DNA of 64,000 nt from Exiguobacterium profundum (GTDB taxonomy: Bacteria > Bacillota > Bacilli > Exiguobacteriales > Exiguobacteriaceae), in NCBI RefSeq assembly GCF_001909285.1, contig NZ_MRSV01000001.1, forward strand, positions 1,259,331-1,323,330, read 5' to 3'. Below, in pieces: positions 17,467-26,810 of this stretch. The notes under the pieces are model-generated. The model saw only the letters and a program-made list of their open reading frames with translations. It had not been told where the DNA came from and searched no databases. The position numbers were made by a program, and so were the translations under genes. Within the stretch, counting starts at the first letter, position 1; each line of letters opens with the position of its first letter.

Positions 17467-17655
17467 TTATCGACCGGTAATTTGATCCAACCAATTCGCG
17501 ACCAAGTCCGCACTGCCATCTTGGAACATAAATATGGATACCCCGACCATCACAAGTCCGACTAAAATCAGTCCACCTTGTTTCGCGCTACTTGCAATCC
17601 CTCGCACGATGAGGATTACTCCCAATCCAAGCAAAAGAAAGTACCAAAATCCCAT
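17467..17655 (-). CDS. small membrane protein, 62 residues
   Basis: Two predicted membrane helices: FWYFLLLGLGVILIVRGIA near the start and GGLILVGLVMVGVSIFMF in the middle, then a short polar tail. AAAAGGAGGG precedes the ATG with good spacing. It is transcribed toward the membrane-anchored protein gene, 82 nt away. Function unknown. Confidence 0.65.
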   Translation of the reverse strand: MGFWYFLLLGLGVILIVRGIASSAKQGGLILVGLVMVGVSIFMFQDGSADLVANWLDQITGR

Positions 17656-17790
17656 GAATATCCCTCCTTTTTCTAATTTTTCTCATTTTAGTATGAATCG
17701 GTCGAGCAGGCTCTACATACTTAGACTGATTTATCTTTTAAAAAAGAAGGGTACATTACCTCTATGCGAATAATTAGGGGAGTGACCATT

Positions 17791-19203
17791 ATGCGGAAAA
17801 CGATTGTCATTGCGGGGGCGAGCGGCTATATCGGCTCGAACGTGATGGAGCAGCTGAAGGAAGAGTATGACATCATCGCGTTATCGCGATCGACGAAAAA
17901 TAAAGAAGATGAGGCCCATATCACGTGGCGTGCCTGTGATTTGTTCTCATACGAAGCAACGAAAGAAGCATGCGAGGGCGCGGATTACGCGATGTTCCTC
18001 GTGCACTCCATGATTCCGGACGGCGGCTTGACGCAAGCGACGTTCGAGGACATGGACGCGCTCATTGCGGACAACTTCGCCCGGGCGACGAAGGCGAACG
18101 ACATCGAACAGATTGTCTATTTGAGCGGAATCATCCCGAAACAAGAGAAGACGTTATCGCGTCATTTGAAGAGTCGACTCGAAGTCGAACGCATTCTCGG
18201 CGGTCAGGGCGTGCCGGTGACAACGATTCGGGCTGGACTGATTATTGGTCCGGAAGGTTCGTCGTTCCCGATTTTAGCGAAGCTCGTCAAACGATTGCCG
18301 ACGATGATTTTGCCACGCTGGACGAAGACGGAAACACACCCAATCGACATCCGTGAAGCCGTTCAGGCGCTCATCTCGGTCGTCGGTGCTGAGTCGCTTT
18401 ACGACCGTCATATCGACATCGGGGGTCCCGAGGTGATGACGTATCGGAAGATGATCGAGCAGACGGCCGAAGTCATGGATAAGCGTCGCGTCTTGATTGA
18501 CTTCCCGTTCCCGACAATCAAACTGTCGCGCCTGTGGGTCATGGCGGTCACGGGTGAACCGAAGGCGACCGTCTATCCGCTCGTCGAGAGCATGGGGCAC
18601 GCGATGGTCGCGGAAGACACGGTCGAAGGTATCGGCCAGGGAGAGATTCCGTTCAAACAGGCGGTCGAACATGCGCTTGAGGAAGAAGAGAAGCAGTCCT
18701 CGGGCGGCAAGAAGAAAAAGCAGCCGAAGTCATACACCGTCCGCTCGATTCAGCGGTTCGGTCTGCCGCAAGAGAAGTCGGCACTTTGGATGGCGGACAC
18801 GTACTTTGAGTGGCTCGGTCGTTTTATGTATCCGCTCATTCAGACGACGAAAGAAGACGATAATTGGGAGATTGCGCTGTTCGATCCGTCGTTCGTCGCG
18901 CTTCATCTATCGCTTGAACAGGAAGCGACGGACGATATGGCATCCTTTGCGATTGACGGGGGCAAGTTCGTCAAGTTAAGTGAAGAGGATAAGACAGGGC
19001 GTCTCGAGTTTAGACGCTTACCGGAGTCGGATGAAGGACTCGTCGCCATCCATGAGTTCGTACCGGCCCTCCCGTGGTGGTTCTATACGAAGACACAGGC
19101 GAAAGCCCATCTCGTCGTCATGTGGTTGTTCGGTCGTCATGTGAAGTTGCTGGCAAAAGACGCGGAAGACGGCGATCAAGTCGTAGAGGCTCCGACGAAT
19201 TGA
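17791..19203 (+). CDS. NAD(P)-binding Rossmann-fold protein (extended SDR/NmrA-like epimerase family)
   Basis: About 470 residues. The first 300 form an atypical short-chain dehydrogenase fold: the dinucleotide-binding motif is IAGASGYIGSNVMEQL near residue 7-22, followed by the RACD segment near 48 and a YLSGII strand near 110. A lysine-rich linker (SGGKKKKQPK, about 305) leads to a C-terminal domain of about 150 residues rich in aromatic residues and typical of fused DUF2867-like proteins. The substrate is unknown. The start ATG at 17791 is 8 nt after GGGGAG; the upstream ATG at 17764 has no SD. Confidence 0.75.
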   Translation: MRKTIVIAGASGYIGSNVMEQLKEEYDIIALSRSTKNKEDEAHITWRACDLFSYEATKEACEGADYAMFLVHSMIPDGGLTQATFEDMDALIADNFARATKANDIEQIVYLSGIIPKQEKTLSRHLKSRLEVERILGGQGVPVTTIRAGLIIGPEGSSFPILAKLVKRLPTMILPRWTKTETHPIDIREAVQALISVVGAESLYDRHIDIGGPEVMTYRKMIEQTAEVMDKRRVLIDFPFPTIKLSRLWVMAVTGEPKATVYPLVESMGHAMVAEDTVEGIGQGEIPFKQAVEHALEEEEKQSSGGKKKKQPKSYTVRSIQRFGLPQEKSALWMADTYFEWLGRFMYPLIQTTKEDDNWEIALFDPSFVALHLSLEQEATDDMASFAIDGGKFVKLSEEDKTGRLEFRRLPESDEGLVAIHEFVPALPWWFYTKTQAKAHLVVMWLFGRHVKLLAKDAEDGDQVVEAPTN

Positions 19204-19207
19204 AGGG

Positions 19208-19233
19208 AGACGCATTGAAAGGTGCGTCTTTTT
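19208..19233 (+). terminator. intrinsic terminator after the epimerase-like gene
   Basis: AGACGCA and TGCGTCT pair around TTGAAAGG, followed by TTTTT. Its T tract abuts the stop codon of the convergent minus-strand gene. Confidence 0.75.
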
Positions 19234-19885
19234 ATTTTACTTTGATGATGTTAGACGCTACCGTCGGAATGTCGTCTCCATTTTGAACGATGAGATATAC
19301 GTGCTTTGCTTTGAATGGAGTGTCGTACATGAACTTTGCTAAGTCCAAGAGAGAGGTATCGAACTCATTGTGAAAGATGACGGAAAACTCAAACGTAGAA
19401 ACTTCAAATAATAAAGATGCATGGGTATAATCTTTTTTGTTTTTTTTCAGCATGTTCTTTTTTGTTTTTTCTTTGTACGTTGCAGCTTGTTCTTTTAGCT
19501 GTTCATAACTTTTTAATCTTGGGCCCCACATCCCGTGTTCATTTAATGCTTCAGCAATTTCCACTTCTTGTGGTCCGTTTATGTAAGAACTCACTTCGAA
19601 CTTTTCTTCAGTCCCGTTTGGATGCAGTATGACAAAGTCATAATTTTGATTCCCGATGATGACTTTCGCTTTAGCGTCTTTTGGGAAATAAGGCGAGAGA
19701 GAAAATACATAAGCTGGTACAAACTCCTCTTGAAACTCTTTGAATTCTCCTTTGCGTAACCTCGAAATCTTTAAAGCCATTCGATCGTCCTTCAGTGCTT
19801 GAATCACTTCTTCAAAGTAACTTTTCATCTCGGTCGGTGTACGATATTTAGATAAATTTTTTAATATGGAAAACTGTTCTTCCAT
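19232..19885 (-). CDS. AT-rich unknown protein, 217 residues
   Basis: A soluble protein that is more AT-rich than its neighbours, suggesting transfer. The middle part has strands in the order VIIGNQNYDFVILHPNG then EEKFEVSSYINGPQE, followed by a helix (ALNEHGMWG); this is loosely like a PD-(D/E)XK core with E-x-S in place of E-x-K, but the match is too weak to call. AAAGGAG lies 9-10 nt before the ATG. The last 40 codons contain the second copy of the 15-bp tmRNA-end repeat. Function unknown. Confidence 0.65.
   Translation of the reverse strand: MEEQFSILKNLSKYRTPTEMKSYFEEVIQALKDDRMALKISRLRKGEFKEFQEEFVPAYVFSLSPYFPKDAKAKVIIGNQNYDFVILHPNGTEEKFEVSSYINGPQEVEIAEALNEHGMWGPRLKSYEQLKEQAATYKEKTKKNMLKKNKKDYTHASLLFEVSTFEFSVIFHNEFDTSLLDLAKFMYDTPFKAKHVYLIVQNGDDIPTVASNIIKVK
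19273..19287 (+). repeat. 15-bp direct repeat, copy 2
   Basis: CGTCTCCATTTTGAA is identical to 12621-12635 at the ssrA 3' end, same orientation. It lies inside the coding region of the minus-strand AT-rich gene (its VQNGDD segment), so it could also be a chance match. Confidence 0.4.
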
Positions 19886-20079
19886 GAATCATATCTCCTT
19901 TGTTGTAGCAGGTAATATCAGTTCAACGATTCTAACTTTTATTAGTGTGTGTCTAACGCCTATTGTACCATCTCGTTCTTTGTACATTCTGTTAACGTTT
20001 TTCTCAACCCGTTTACAAGCCCTCTTTCCAGGCGTACACTGAACTCGTTTTTGAACTGATTGGAAAGAAGGAATGTATG

Positions 20080-21636
20080 ATGCAAGACTCACTCTCCACA
20101 CGTGAGATGTGGCAAAAGGATATCTCGGCCGGAATCACGGTCGGTGTCGTCGCCATCCCGCTCGCCATGGCATTTGCCATCGCCTCGGGAGTCCCGCCGG
20201 TGTACGGGCTCTACACGTCCATTTTTGCCGGAATCCTCGTCAGCCTGTTCGGGGGTTCGACGTTCCAGATTGCCGGACCGACGGGAGCGTTCATCCCAAT
20301 CGTCTCGGGTGTCGTCCTCGCATATGGATATGAAGGGTTACTCGTCACGACCGTTCTCGCCGGAATTTTGCTGCTCCTCATGAGCGTGCTTCGGGTCGGA
20401 CGGCTCATCCGCTTCATGCCCCGGGCCGTGACCATCGGGTTCACGGCCGGTATTGCCGTCGTCATCTTCGTCGACCAGCTCGATGAGTTGTTCGGGGTCA
20501 CGTTTGAGAAGGCACCGCACTTTCATGAGAACTTGCTTCGCCTCGGTCAGGCGTTGCCCGAAGCGAGCCCTTGGCCGATTGTCATTGCTGGGATTGGCTT
20601 TTTGACGATTTGGCTCATCCCAAAGCTGCCGTTCCGTTTACCGCTCTTACTCATGGCGATGCTCGTCCCGACGTTTGTCAGTCTCCTCATCCCGGGTGAG
20701 GTCGCGACCATCGGAAGTGCCTACGGTGGCATCCCGAGCGGACTGCCAACATTCAACTGGCTCGCAATCGACATCAACCTGATCACAACACTCCTCCCGT
20801 CCGCATTCGCGATTGCCTTCCTCGGTGCACTCGAGTCACTTCTTTCGGGAACGGTCGCCGACGGGATGGCGGGGACGAAGATGAAGCCGGACAAGGAACT
20901 GTTCGGACAAGGGCTTGCGAACGTGATCACGCCGTTCTTCGGTGGGATCCCATCGACAGGTGCCATCGCTCGGACGGCGACGAACATTCAGGCGGGAGCG
21001 GTCAGTCGACGCGCTGGTGTCATCCACGGGATTACGGTGCTTGTGGCGGTCCTCGTCCTCGCGCCGTTCGCGAGTTACGTACCACTCGCTGCACTCGCTC
21101 CGATTTTGATGCGGGTCGCCTGGAACATGTCCGAACGCCATCACGTGATGGCGATGTTACGTCATCGTTCATCCGAGTCGCTCGTCCTTCTCGTCACGCT
21201 ACTGTTGACGGTATTCGTCGACTTGGTCGTCGCCGTCGAGGTCGGCGTCATCTGTGCGCTCGCGCTCTTTGCGAAACGGATGGCGGATACGATCGATGTG
21301 CGTGAACGGACAGAACGGTACGTCACGCGAGACGGTCAAATCGTCTTCAGTGTCGAAGGTCCGCTCTTCTTCGGTGCGGTCGAGCTGTTCGAGCACGTCC
21401 TCCATCACATCCATCGGGAACCGAACGTGTTCATCTTCAACTTTCATCGCTGCCCGGTCATCGACGTGACCGCGGTCGAAGAGTTGCGGCGTGTCGTCAC
21501 CGAGCTGAAAGCAGCCGACCGGCATGTCATCTTTGCGCATCTGTCGCCCTCGGTCCGCGCGACGCTTGCTCACTATGGACTACTCGACCGGATTGAGACG
21601 TTCGAGACAACACAAGAGGCAATCGAGGCGTCTTAA
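20080..21636 (+). CDS. SulP/SLC26-family anion transporter with STAS domain
   Basis: About 518 residues with 10-12 hydrophobic segments in the first 400 and a C-terminal STAS domain (about 420-515, with [20 protein letters not shown]). Family signatures are [23 protein letters not shown] near the N-terminus and [20 protein letters not shown] near 290. The transported anion (sulfate, bicarbonate or another) cannot be told from sequence. AAGGA is 7 nt before the ATG at 20080 and only 4 nt before the ATG at 20077. Its stop overlaps that of the convergent yolD-like gene. Confidence 0.9.
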   Translation: MQDSLSTREMWQKDISAGITVGVVAIPLAMAFAIASGVPPVYGLYTSIFAGILVSLFGGSTFQIAGPTGAFIPIVSGVVLAYGYEGLLVTTVLAGILLLLMSVLRVGRLIRFMPRAVTIGFTAGIAVVIFVDQLDELFGVTFEKAPHFHENLLRLGQALPEASPWPIVIAGIGFLTIWLIPKLPFRLPLLLMAMLVPTFVSLLIPGEVATIGSAYGGIPSGLPTFNWLAIDINLITTLLPSAFAIAFLGALESLLSGTVADGMAGTKMKPDKELFGQGLANVITPFFGGIPSTGAIARTATNIQAGAVSRRAGVIHGITVLVAVLVLAPFASYVPLAALAPILMRVAWNMSERHHVMAMLRHRSSESLVLLVTLLLTVFVDLVVAVEVGVICALALFAKRMADTIDVRERTERYVTRDGQIVFSVEGPLFFGAVELFEHVLHHIHREPNVFIFNFHRCPVIDVTAVEELRRVVTELKAADRHVIFAHLSPSVRATLAHYGLLDRIETFETTQEAIEAS

Positions 21637-21962
21637 CGAACGGACAAGATATCTCCGAACGGGACGCGGCGTACCTCGCCGTCGAACAGCTCGACCTCGC
21701 GCTCGGCATAATAGATGGCATGGACATAACCGCGCATGTTTTTCGTCAAGCCGTCTACGAACAAGGTCACCTCGACTTGGTCGCCTTCACGGATGGCCCG
21801 TTCGAGCTCGGTTTGCCAAAGATAGAGGAGCTGTTCGTCCAAGTCGGGCAGCTCGATCTTTTGGATTTGGGCATAATAACGTTTCAGTAGGGCGACGTGC
21901 TCGGGCATGAGAAATGGGATCCATTTCAACTCACCCCGGTCACGATAGCGGGTCTTGCTCAT
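21633..21962 (-). CDS. YolD-like family protein
   Basis: A 109-residue protein of the YolD-like family ([22 protein letters not shown] and [18 protein letters not shown] are typical). Such proteins are regularly encoded beside UvrX/YqjW-type Y-family polymerases and may modulate them. Its ATG overlaps the polymerase stop (ATGA), so the two form one SOS-controlled operon. The stop shares TTAA with the stop of the convergent transporter gene. Confidence 0.85.
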   Translation of the reverse strand: MSKTRYRDRGELKWIPFLMPEHVALLKRYYAQIQKIELPDLDEQLLYLWQTELERAIREGDQVEVTLFVDGLTKNMRGYVHAIYYAEREVELFDGEVRRVPFGDILSVR

Positions 21963-23254
21963 GAGGAATCGCCTCCTTGTTTATGTCCGCCGATTAGACG
22001 TTGGCGCGTCCGGAGCGGACTGTCTTTTAGTAGGCTCGACGCCGGTCGGATCGTGCCACGACCGAACCGGACGTTCAGGCCGTCGATCAAATCGAGGAAG
22101 TCGAGCCGTTTCGCTTTCGCCCATTCGTCTTCGAAGAACGATAACTGGACGTGGTCGCTCCGTGGCTCGAGCTTGCCGAGAGCGACCGAGACGTAACGGA
22201 TGGCCTCCGTCTCTTCCCAGCCGTCTAAAAATAGTTGCAATAAGATCGGGAGAAACTCTTGCTCATCCGCTGTGAAGCGGGGGAGCTTCTTTTGTTTACT
22301 GAAGCCACCCCGGTCGCTCGTCCGTGTATAGCGCACCCCGAGATGGATCGTCCCTCCGACGAGTCCCGCTTGCCTGGTTCGCATGCCGACTTCGACCGCG
22401 ATCGCTTGTAAGACGAGCCGGATTGCGGAATACGTCGTGTAATCTTTCATGAGAGTGATACCGTGTCCGATCGACTTCGGTCGCGTCCGTTTCGCACCGA
22501 ACAAAGAGCTCGCCGGCAGGATGGTCGGCGACTCGTCGATGCCCCAGGCGTGGTGCCAAAGTTCTGCACCGATGACACCGAACTTTTCATGAAGGGATTC
22601 GAGCGGATAATGGGCCAAATCCCCGATCGTCCAGATGCCGAGCCGCTGCAGGTGGACCGCCATCTTCGTCCCGACGCCCCACATCTTCTCGATCGGCGCC
22701 GGATGGATAAGCCGTTCGACGTCTTGGAGAAGGCACGTGGCGACCCCCTTCTTTTTCGCATGCAAATCGAGGACGAGCTTGGCGAGGACGTTGTTCGGTC
22801 CGATGCCGATGGTGACGGGAATGCCTGTATAGCGAAAGATCGTCGCACGCATGAGGTGGGCGACGTGCTCGTCATTTCCGAACAGCCGCTCTGTCCCGCT
22901 CATGTCGACGAGCGTCTCATCAATCGAATAGACGCGAATCGCCTCGGGTGGGGCGAACTGATGCAGGATGTGGATGATTTGAATGGAAACGTTCAAATAA
23001 TGACTCATCCGCGCCTCGGCATACAAAACGTCCCGTCGTTCGTGCCACGGGAGGCGGTCGATGTGGAAGCGGCGTGACCCGGTCTTGATTCCGAGCTGCT
23101 TCATCTTCGGGGTCGCCGCGAGGACGAGTGCCCCGCTGTCCTGGAGGTTCGAGAGGACGACGAGCTTTGTCTTGTAAGGATTTTTGTTGCGCGCGGCACA
23201 CTCGCAACTGGCATAGAACGAGACGCTGTCGATACAAAAGATTCGTCTGCGCAT
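21959..23254 (-). CDS. Y-family DNA polymerase, UvrX/YqjW type
   Basis: An error-prone lesion-bypass polymerase of about 431 residues. The catalytic region includes [13 protein letters not shown] at the N-terminus and [12 protein letters not shown] near 108, with [12 protein letters not shown] near 150 in the palm. [16 protein letters not shown] near 190 is the helix-hairpin-helix, and a little-finger domain follows. The start ATG at 23254 gives the canonical MRRRIFCID and has GGAGTGG upstream; the more distal in-frame ATG lies upstream of the operator. A LexA-type operator and promoter precede it, so it should be induced by DNA damage. Confidence 0.9.
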   Translation of the reverse strand: MRRRIFCIDSVSFYASCECAARNKNPYKTKLVVLSNLQDSGALVLAATPKMKQLGIKTGSRRFHIDRLPWHERRDVLYAEARMSHYLNVSIQIIHILHQFAPPEAIRVYSIDETLVDMSGTERLFGNDEHVAHLMRATIFRYTGIPVTIGIGPNNVLAKLVLDLHAKKKGVATCLLQDVERLIHPAPIEKMWGVGTKMAVHLQRLGIWTIGDLAHYPLESLHEKFGVIGAELWHHAWGIDESPTILPASSLFGAKRTRPKSIGHGITLMKDYTTYSAIRLVLQAIAVEVGMRTRQAGLVGGTIHLGVRYTRTSDRGGFSKQKKLPRFTADEQEFLPILLQLFLDGWEETEAIRYVSVALGKLEPRSDHVQLSFFEDEWAKAKRLDFLDLIDGLNVRFGRGTIRPASSLLKDSPLRTRQRLIGGHKQGGDSS

Positions 23255-23273
23255 CGTCACCACTCCTTTTTTG

Positions 23274-23287
23274 CGAACAAACGTTCT
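23274..23287. promoter_or_regulatory. LexA (SOS) operator of the Y-family polymerase operon
   Basis: CGAACAAACGTTCT matches the Bacillus SOS box CGAAC-N4-GTTC. It lies between the -10 and the start codon of the minus-strand polymerase gene, where LexA would block transcription. Confidence 0.85.
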
Positions 23288-23296
23288 GTTTTTTTC

Positions 23297-23324
23297 ATCG
23301 TAACACGGTCTCACGTCATCTCAA
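23297..23324 (-). promoter_or_regulatory. promoter of the Y-family polymerase operon
   Basis: On the minus strand, TTGAGA (23319-23324), a 16-bp spacer and TACGAT (23297-23302). The LexA box begins about 10 bp downstream of the -10. Confidence 0.55.
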
Positions 23325-23507
23325 ATAGTGAATTGAAAATATTTTTACAAATACTTTTTGAAAATTAACCAAAATTTATAGGTTTTCACGTGTCGAAAAA
23401 CCAACTTTTAGGAAGTTTTCGTAAAAAAGTCTCCGAATTGGTTCGATTTTCGTTATAATAGACGGGTATGTAAGTGATGAATTGATAGAAAGATGGAGGC
23501 TATTAGT

Positions 23508-25874
23508 GTGATCCAATTTGTAAAACAGTTAACGAATGATCAAAGCCGGCGTTTGAAAGCGTACGAACGACGGGTCGCGCGTATTAATGAATTAGAGACA
23601 ACGATGAAAGCCCTCTCGGATGACGAGATGCGTACATATACGGAGACGCTCAAAGCACGTCTCTTGGATGGAAAGAAAGTGGACGACATCGCGGAAGAGG
23701 GGTTCGCTCTCGTCCGCGAAGCGTCAGTCCGTGTGCTCGGAATGCGTCACTATGACGTCCAGCTCATCGGTGGGTTCGCCCTCCTCGAAGGGAACATCTC
23801 GGAGATGCCGACGGGGGAAGGGAAGACGCTCGTCGCCGCTTTGCCGAGTTACGTCAAGGCGCTCGAAGGAAAAGGCGTCCACGTCATCACGGTCAACGAT
23901 TATTTGGCGAGACGTGACGCGGAACAGATCGGGAAGATCCATGACTTCCTCGGGTTGACGGTCGGTTTGAACGTACCAGACATCGAAGCGGACGAGAAGC
24001 GTTCCGCATATCAGGCAGATATCACGTATGGGGTCGGGACAGAGTTCGGGTTTGACTACTTGCGTGACAACCTTGTCCATAAGCCGGAAGAACGGGTCCA
24101 ACGTCTGTTCCATTTCGCCATCGTCGATGAAGTCGACAGCATCTTGATAGATGAGGCGAAGACGCCGCTCATCATCGCGCAGAAGGACCGGTCACATATC
24201 CGGTTGAAACAGTTGGCACAACAGATCATTTCTGAGTTCGAGGAGACCGACTACGAGGTCGACCTCGAGTCGAAATCTGCGACGTTCACGGAAGCAGGGA
24301 TCGTCAAGATTGAAGAGCTGTTCGCCATCGATAACCTGTTCAGCGCCTCACACCAGGTGCTCTATCACTATCTCGTCCAGGCGCTCCGTGCGAACGTCTT
24401 GTTTGAGCTTGACGTCGACTATATCGTCCGAGAAGACAAGATTGAACTCATCGACTTGTTCACAGGACGCATCATGGAAGGACGAAGCCTGTCGGAAGGG
24501 TTGCATCAGGCGCTCGAGGCGAAAGAAGGCGTCACCATCACCGAAGAGAACAAGACGACGGCGGAGATTACGATTCAGCACTATTTCCGCATGTATCCGC
24601 TCGTTGGGGGGATGACGGGGACGGCCCAGACGTCGCGCCAAGAGTTCTTGAAGACGTACAACATGGACGTCGTCCAAGTGCCGACGAACCGCGAACGTCA
24701 ACGTGTCGACCATCCGGACCGCATCTTCATGACGACCGAGCAAAAGTATGCGGCGGTCACTGAGAAAGTAGCGGAACTGCATACGACGGGACGACCGATC
24801 TTGATCGGGACGACCTCGATCGCACAATCGGAAGCCATCAGCAAGCATTTGAAGAAGAAGCGGATCGAGCATGACGTGTTGAACGCGAAGACGGTCGCTC
24901 AGGAAGCGGATATCATCGCGGACGCCGGTCAATTCGGCAAAGTGACGATTGCGACGAACATGGCCGGACGTGGAACGGACATCACGCTCGACGCAAAAGC
25001 GAAGGAAGCGGGCGGTCTCTTCGTCCTCGGAACGGAGCGGCATGAGTCAAAACGTGTCGACAACCAGCTCCGCGGTCGTTCGGGACGTCAAGGCGACCCG
25101 GGTGCGACCGAGTTCTTCGTCTCGCTCGAAGATGAGATCGTGAAACGTTATGCGGCGCAGAAACTAGAACGCGTGGAGAAGAAGTTGAAGCCGAGTGCGA
25201 CAGGTGAGGTCTCAACGAAAGATGCGATCGAGATCATCGAATATGCGCAGACGACGATCGAAGGACTCGGCGTCTCGATTCGGGACTACTTGTTCAAACT
25301 CGATGACGTCTTGAACGAGCAACGGAATATCATCTATACGATTCGTAACCAGGCCGTCAACGCCGATGCGGATGCCATCACGAAAAACGTCCTCGGCATG
25401 ATGCGCCTCGCCCTCGAGAATAGCATCGACATGCATGTATCGGATGAACTCGTACCTGAGGAATGGCCAATCGATGAGTTGAAAGAAGACTTGCGCTACT
25501 TGACGATGCAGGAGCCGACATGGGCGAATGACATCGCCGATACACGTGAACTGAAGGATGCTTTAAACGACTGGATGGAGACGATCATCGCTACGACGGC
25601 GTCACGCCTCGAACAGGATGACATCGTCCTCTTCGCGAAAGAATCGCTTCTCCGTGCCGTCGACATGAAATGGACGGACCATTTGACGACGATGAGCGGA
25701 TTGAAAGAAGGGATCGGTCTTCGCAGCTACGGTCAGGAAGACCCGAGCCGTCAGTTCGGAAAAGAAGGACTCGAAATCTTCGAACAGACATATATCAATA
25801 TCGCACGGGATGTCACGACGGAACTATGCCAACTCGACCGTTACTTCGCCGAGATGGCAGAGGAGGAAGTATAA
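23508..25874 (+). CDS. secA2: accessory Sec translocase ATPase SecA2
   Basis: A SecA-type motor of about 788 residues. Walker A EMPTGEGKTLVA is near residue 99, IVDEVDSILIDEAKTPL near 205, the GMTGTA helicase motif near 370, ATNMAGRGTDI near 485 and GRSGRQGDPGATEF near 525. It lacks the C-terminal Cys/His zinc-binding linker of housekeeping SecA and is shorter, both typical of SecA2. The start is most likely GTG 23508, because the in-frame ATG at 23493 forms part of the SD (ATGGAGG). It overlaps slaP by one base (TAATG), pointing to a dedicated S-layer or cell-wall protein export system. Confidence 0.9.
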   Translation: MIQFVKQLTNDQSRRLKAYERRVARINELETTMKALSDDEMRTYTETLKARLLDGKKVDDIAEEGFALVREASVRVLGMRHYDVQLIGGFALLEGNISEMPTGEGKTLVAALPSYVKALEGKGVHVITVNDYLARRDAEQIGKIHDFLGLTVGLNVPDIEADEKRSAYQADITYGVGTEFGFDYLRDNLVHKPEERVQRLFHFAIVDEVDSILIDEAKTPLIIAQKDRSHIRLKQLAQQIISEFEETDYEVDLESKSATFTEAGIVKIEELFAIDNLFSASHQVLYHYLVQALRANVLFELDVDYIVREDKIELIDLFTGRIMEGRSLSEGLHQALEAKEGVTITEENKTTAEITIQHYFRMYPLVGGMTGTAQTSRQEFLKTYNMDVVQVPTNRERQRVDHPDRIFMTTEQKYAAVTEKVAELHTTGRPILIGTTSIAQSEAISKHLKKKRIEHDVLNAKTVAQEADIIADAGQFGKVTIATNMAGRGTDITLDAKAKEAGGLFVLGTERHESKRVDNQLRGRSGRQGDPGATEFFVSLEDEIVKRYAAQKLERVEKKLKPSATGEVSTKDAIEIIEYAQTTIEGLGVSIRDYLFKLDDVLNEQRNIIYTIRNQAVNADADAITKNVLGMMRLALENSIDMHVSDELVPEEWPIDELKEDLRYLTMQEPTWANDIADTRELKDALNDWMETIIATTASRLEQDDIVLFAKESLLRAVDMKWTDHLTTMSGLKEGIGLRSYGQEDPSRQFGKEGLEIFEQTYINIARDVTTELCQLDRYFAEMAEEEV

Positions 25875-26677
25875 TGCTAGGATTTCGTAAACGTAAACAG
25901 ATTGAGACAGGAAATAAAGAGGAAGGGCGCCAATTGACGCTCGTCATCGACGATGCGATGGGGATCCCGAAAGAGGACGAGTACGTCTTCCGTTATCATG
26001 CGAAGCGACTCCCGCCACTTCTCGACAATCAACTCTCGATTGAGTTGTTGAATGCCGAATCGCTCGGGCATGATTTGTCGATCGTGGCGTTGTTCCGAAA
26101 CACGCTTCCGAGCTCGTTCGAGATCAACGAATTGCCAGTCCTCTTGTTGGACGCGAATAACGTCCCGATCGGACGGAAAGTCCTCGGACGTTCTGAACTG
26201 CCGAGCTTTGAGGCGTGGACGAGCAAGCCGGTTTATTTGGACTTCTTCTTGGATGAGATGTTCGGAGAAATAGAATCCTACGACTCGCTCCGACTCGTCT
26301 TCCAAATGAACCCGATTGACCCGCTTCAGCCCGTGTCATCGGAAGAAGAAGCGAAGTTCTCGAAGGTTGCATGGCAACAGCTCATGCGGACGAACATCTC
26401 GACACCGCCAGTCGGAGAGAACGAGTTCAACTTGATGCTCGTGTCGGTGGAGAAGGAAGAGACGGACGTCACGGCGACGATTCTCCTTCGCAACGGCTAC
26501 GACCGCCACTTGAACGTTGAGAAACTCCCGCTTGAACTCGTGAGTGGGGAGGACGTGGTCGGCTTCACGATGATTCGTCTCGAAGAGTCGGTCTACGGTA
26601 AACATGCGTACCCGGTATCAGTCACATTTGAAGAAATTGACGGAGATGGACCGTTTACTGTTCGTATCAAACAATAA
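25874..26677 (+). CDS. slaP: accessory Sec system S-layer assembly protein (SlaP-like)
   Basis: A 267-residue cytoplasmic protein with no signal peptide. It shows two related halves, LDNQLSIELLNAESLGHDLSIV... and ENEFNLMLVSVEKEETDVTATI..., each followed by a segment ending in VFQMNP- or VTFEEI-like strands. This duplicated layout beside secA2 fits the accessory-Sec S-layer assembly family known from Bacillus anthracis, where it acts with SecA2 in S-layer protein export. It starts at ATG 25874, overlapping the secA2 stop, and ends at a strong terminator. Confidence 0.8.
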   Translation: MLGFRKRKQIETGNKEEGRQLTLVIDDAMGIPKEDEYVFRYHAKRLPPLLDNQLSIELLNAESLGHDLSIVALFRNTLPSSFEINELPVLLLDANNVPIGRKVLGRSELPSFEAWTSKPVYLDFFLDEMFGEIESYDSLRLVFQMNPIDPLQPVSSEEEAKFSKVAWQQLMRTNISTPPVGENEFNLMLVSVEKEETDVTATILLRNGYDRHLNVEKLPLELVSGEDVVGFTMIRLEESVYGKHAYPVSVTFEEIDGDGPFTVRIKQ

Positions 26678-26685
26678 TAGGATGA

Positions 26686-26723
26686 TAGACCTAATTTTTG
26701 TAAAGGAAATTAGGTCTATTTTT
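26686..26723 (+). terminator. intrinsic terminator after secA2-slaP
   Basis: A perfect 12-bp stem, TAGACCTAATTT with AAATTAGGTCTA, is followed by TTTTT. Confidence 0.92.
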
Positions 26724-26810
26724 ATACAAAAATTTAATAGGAGGGAAAGACAGCTGGTGTTATATTGAATATGGTTAGACAATTATCAACCAGAAAAAGG
26801 GGACAATCAC

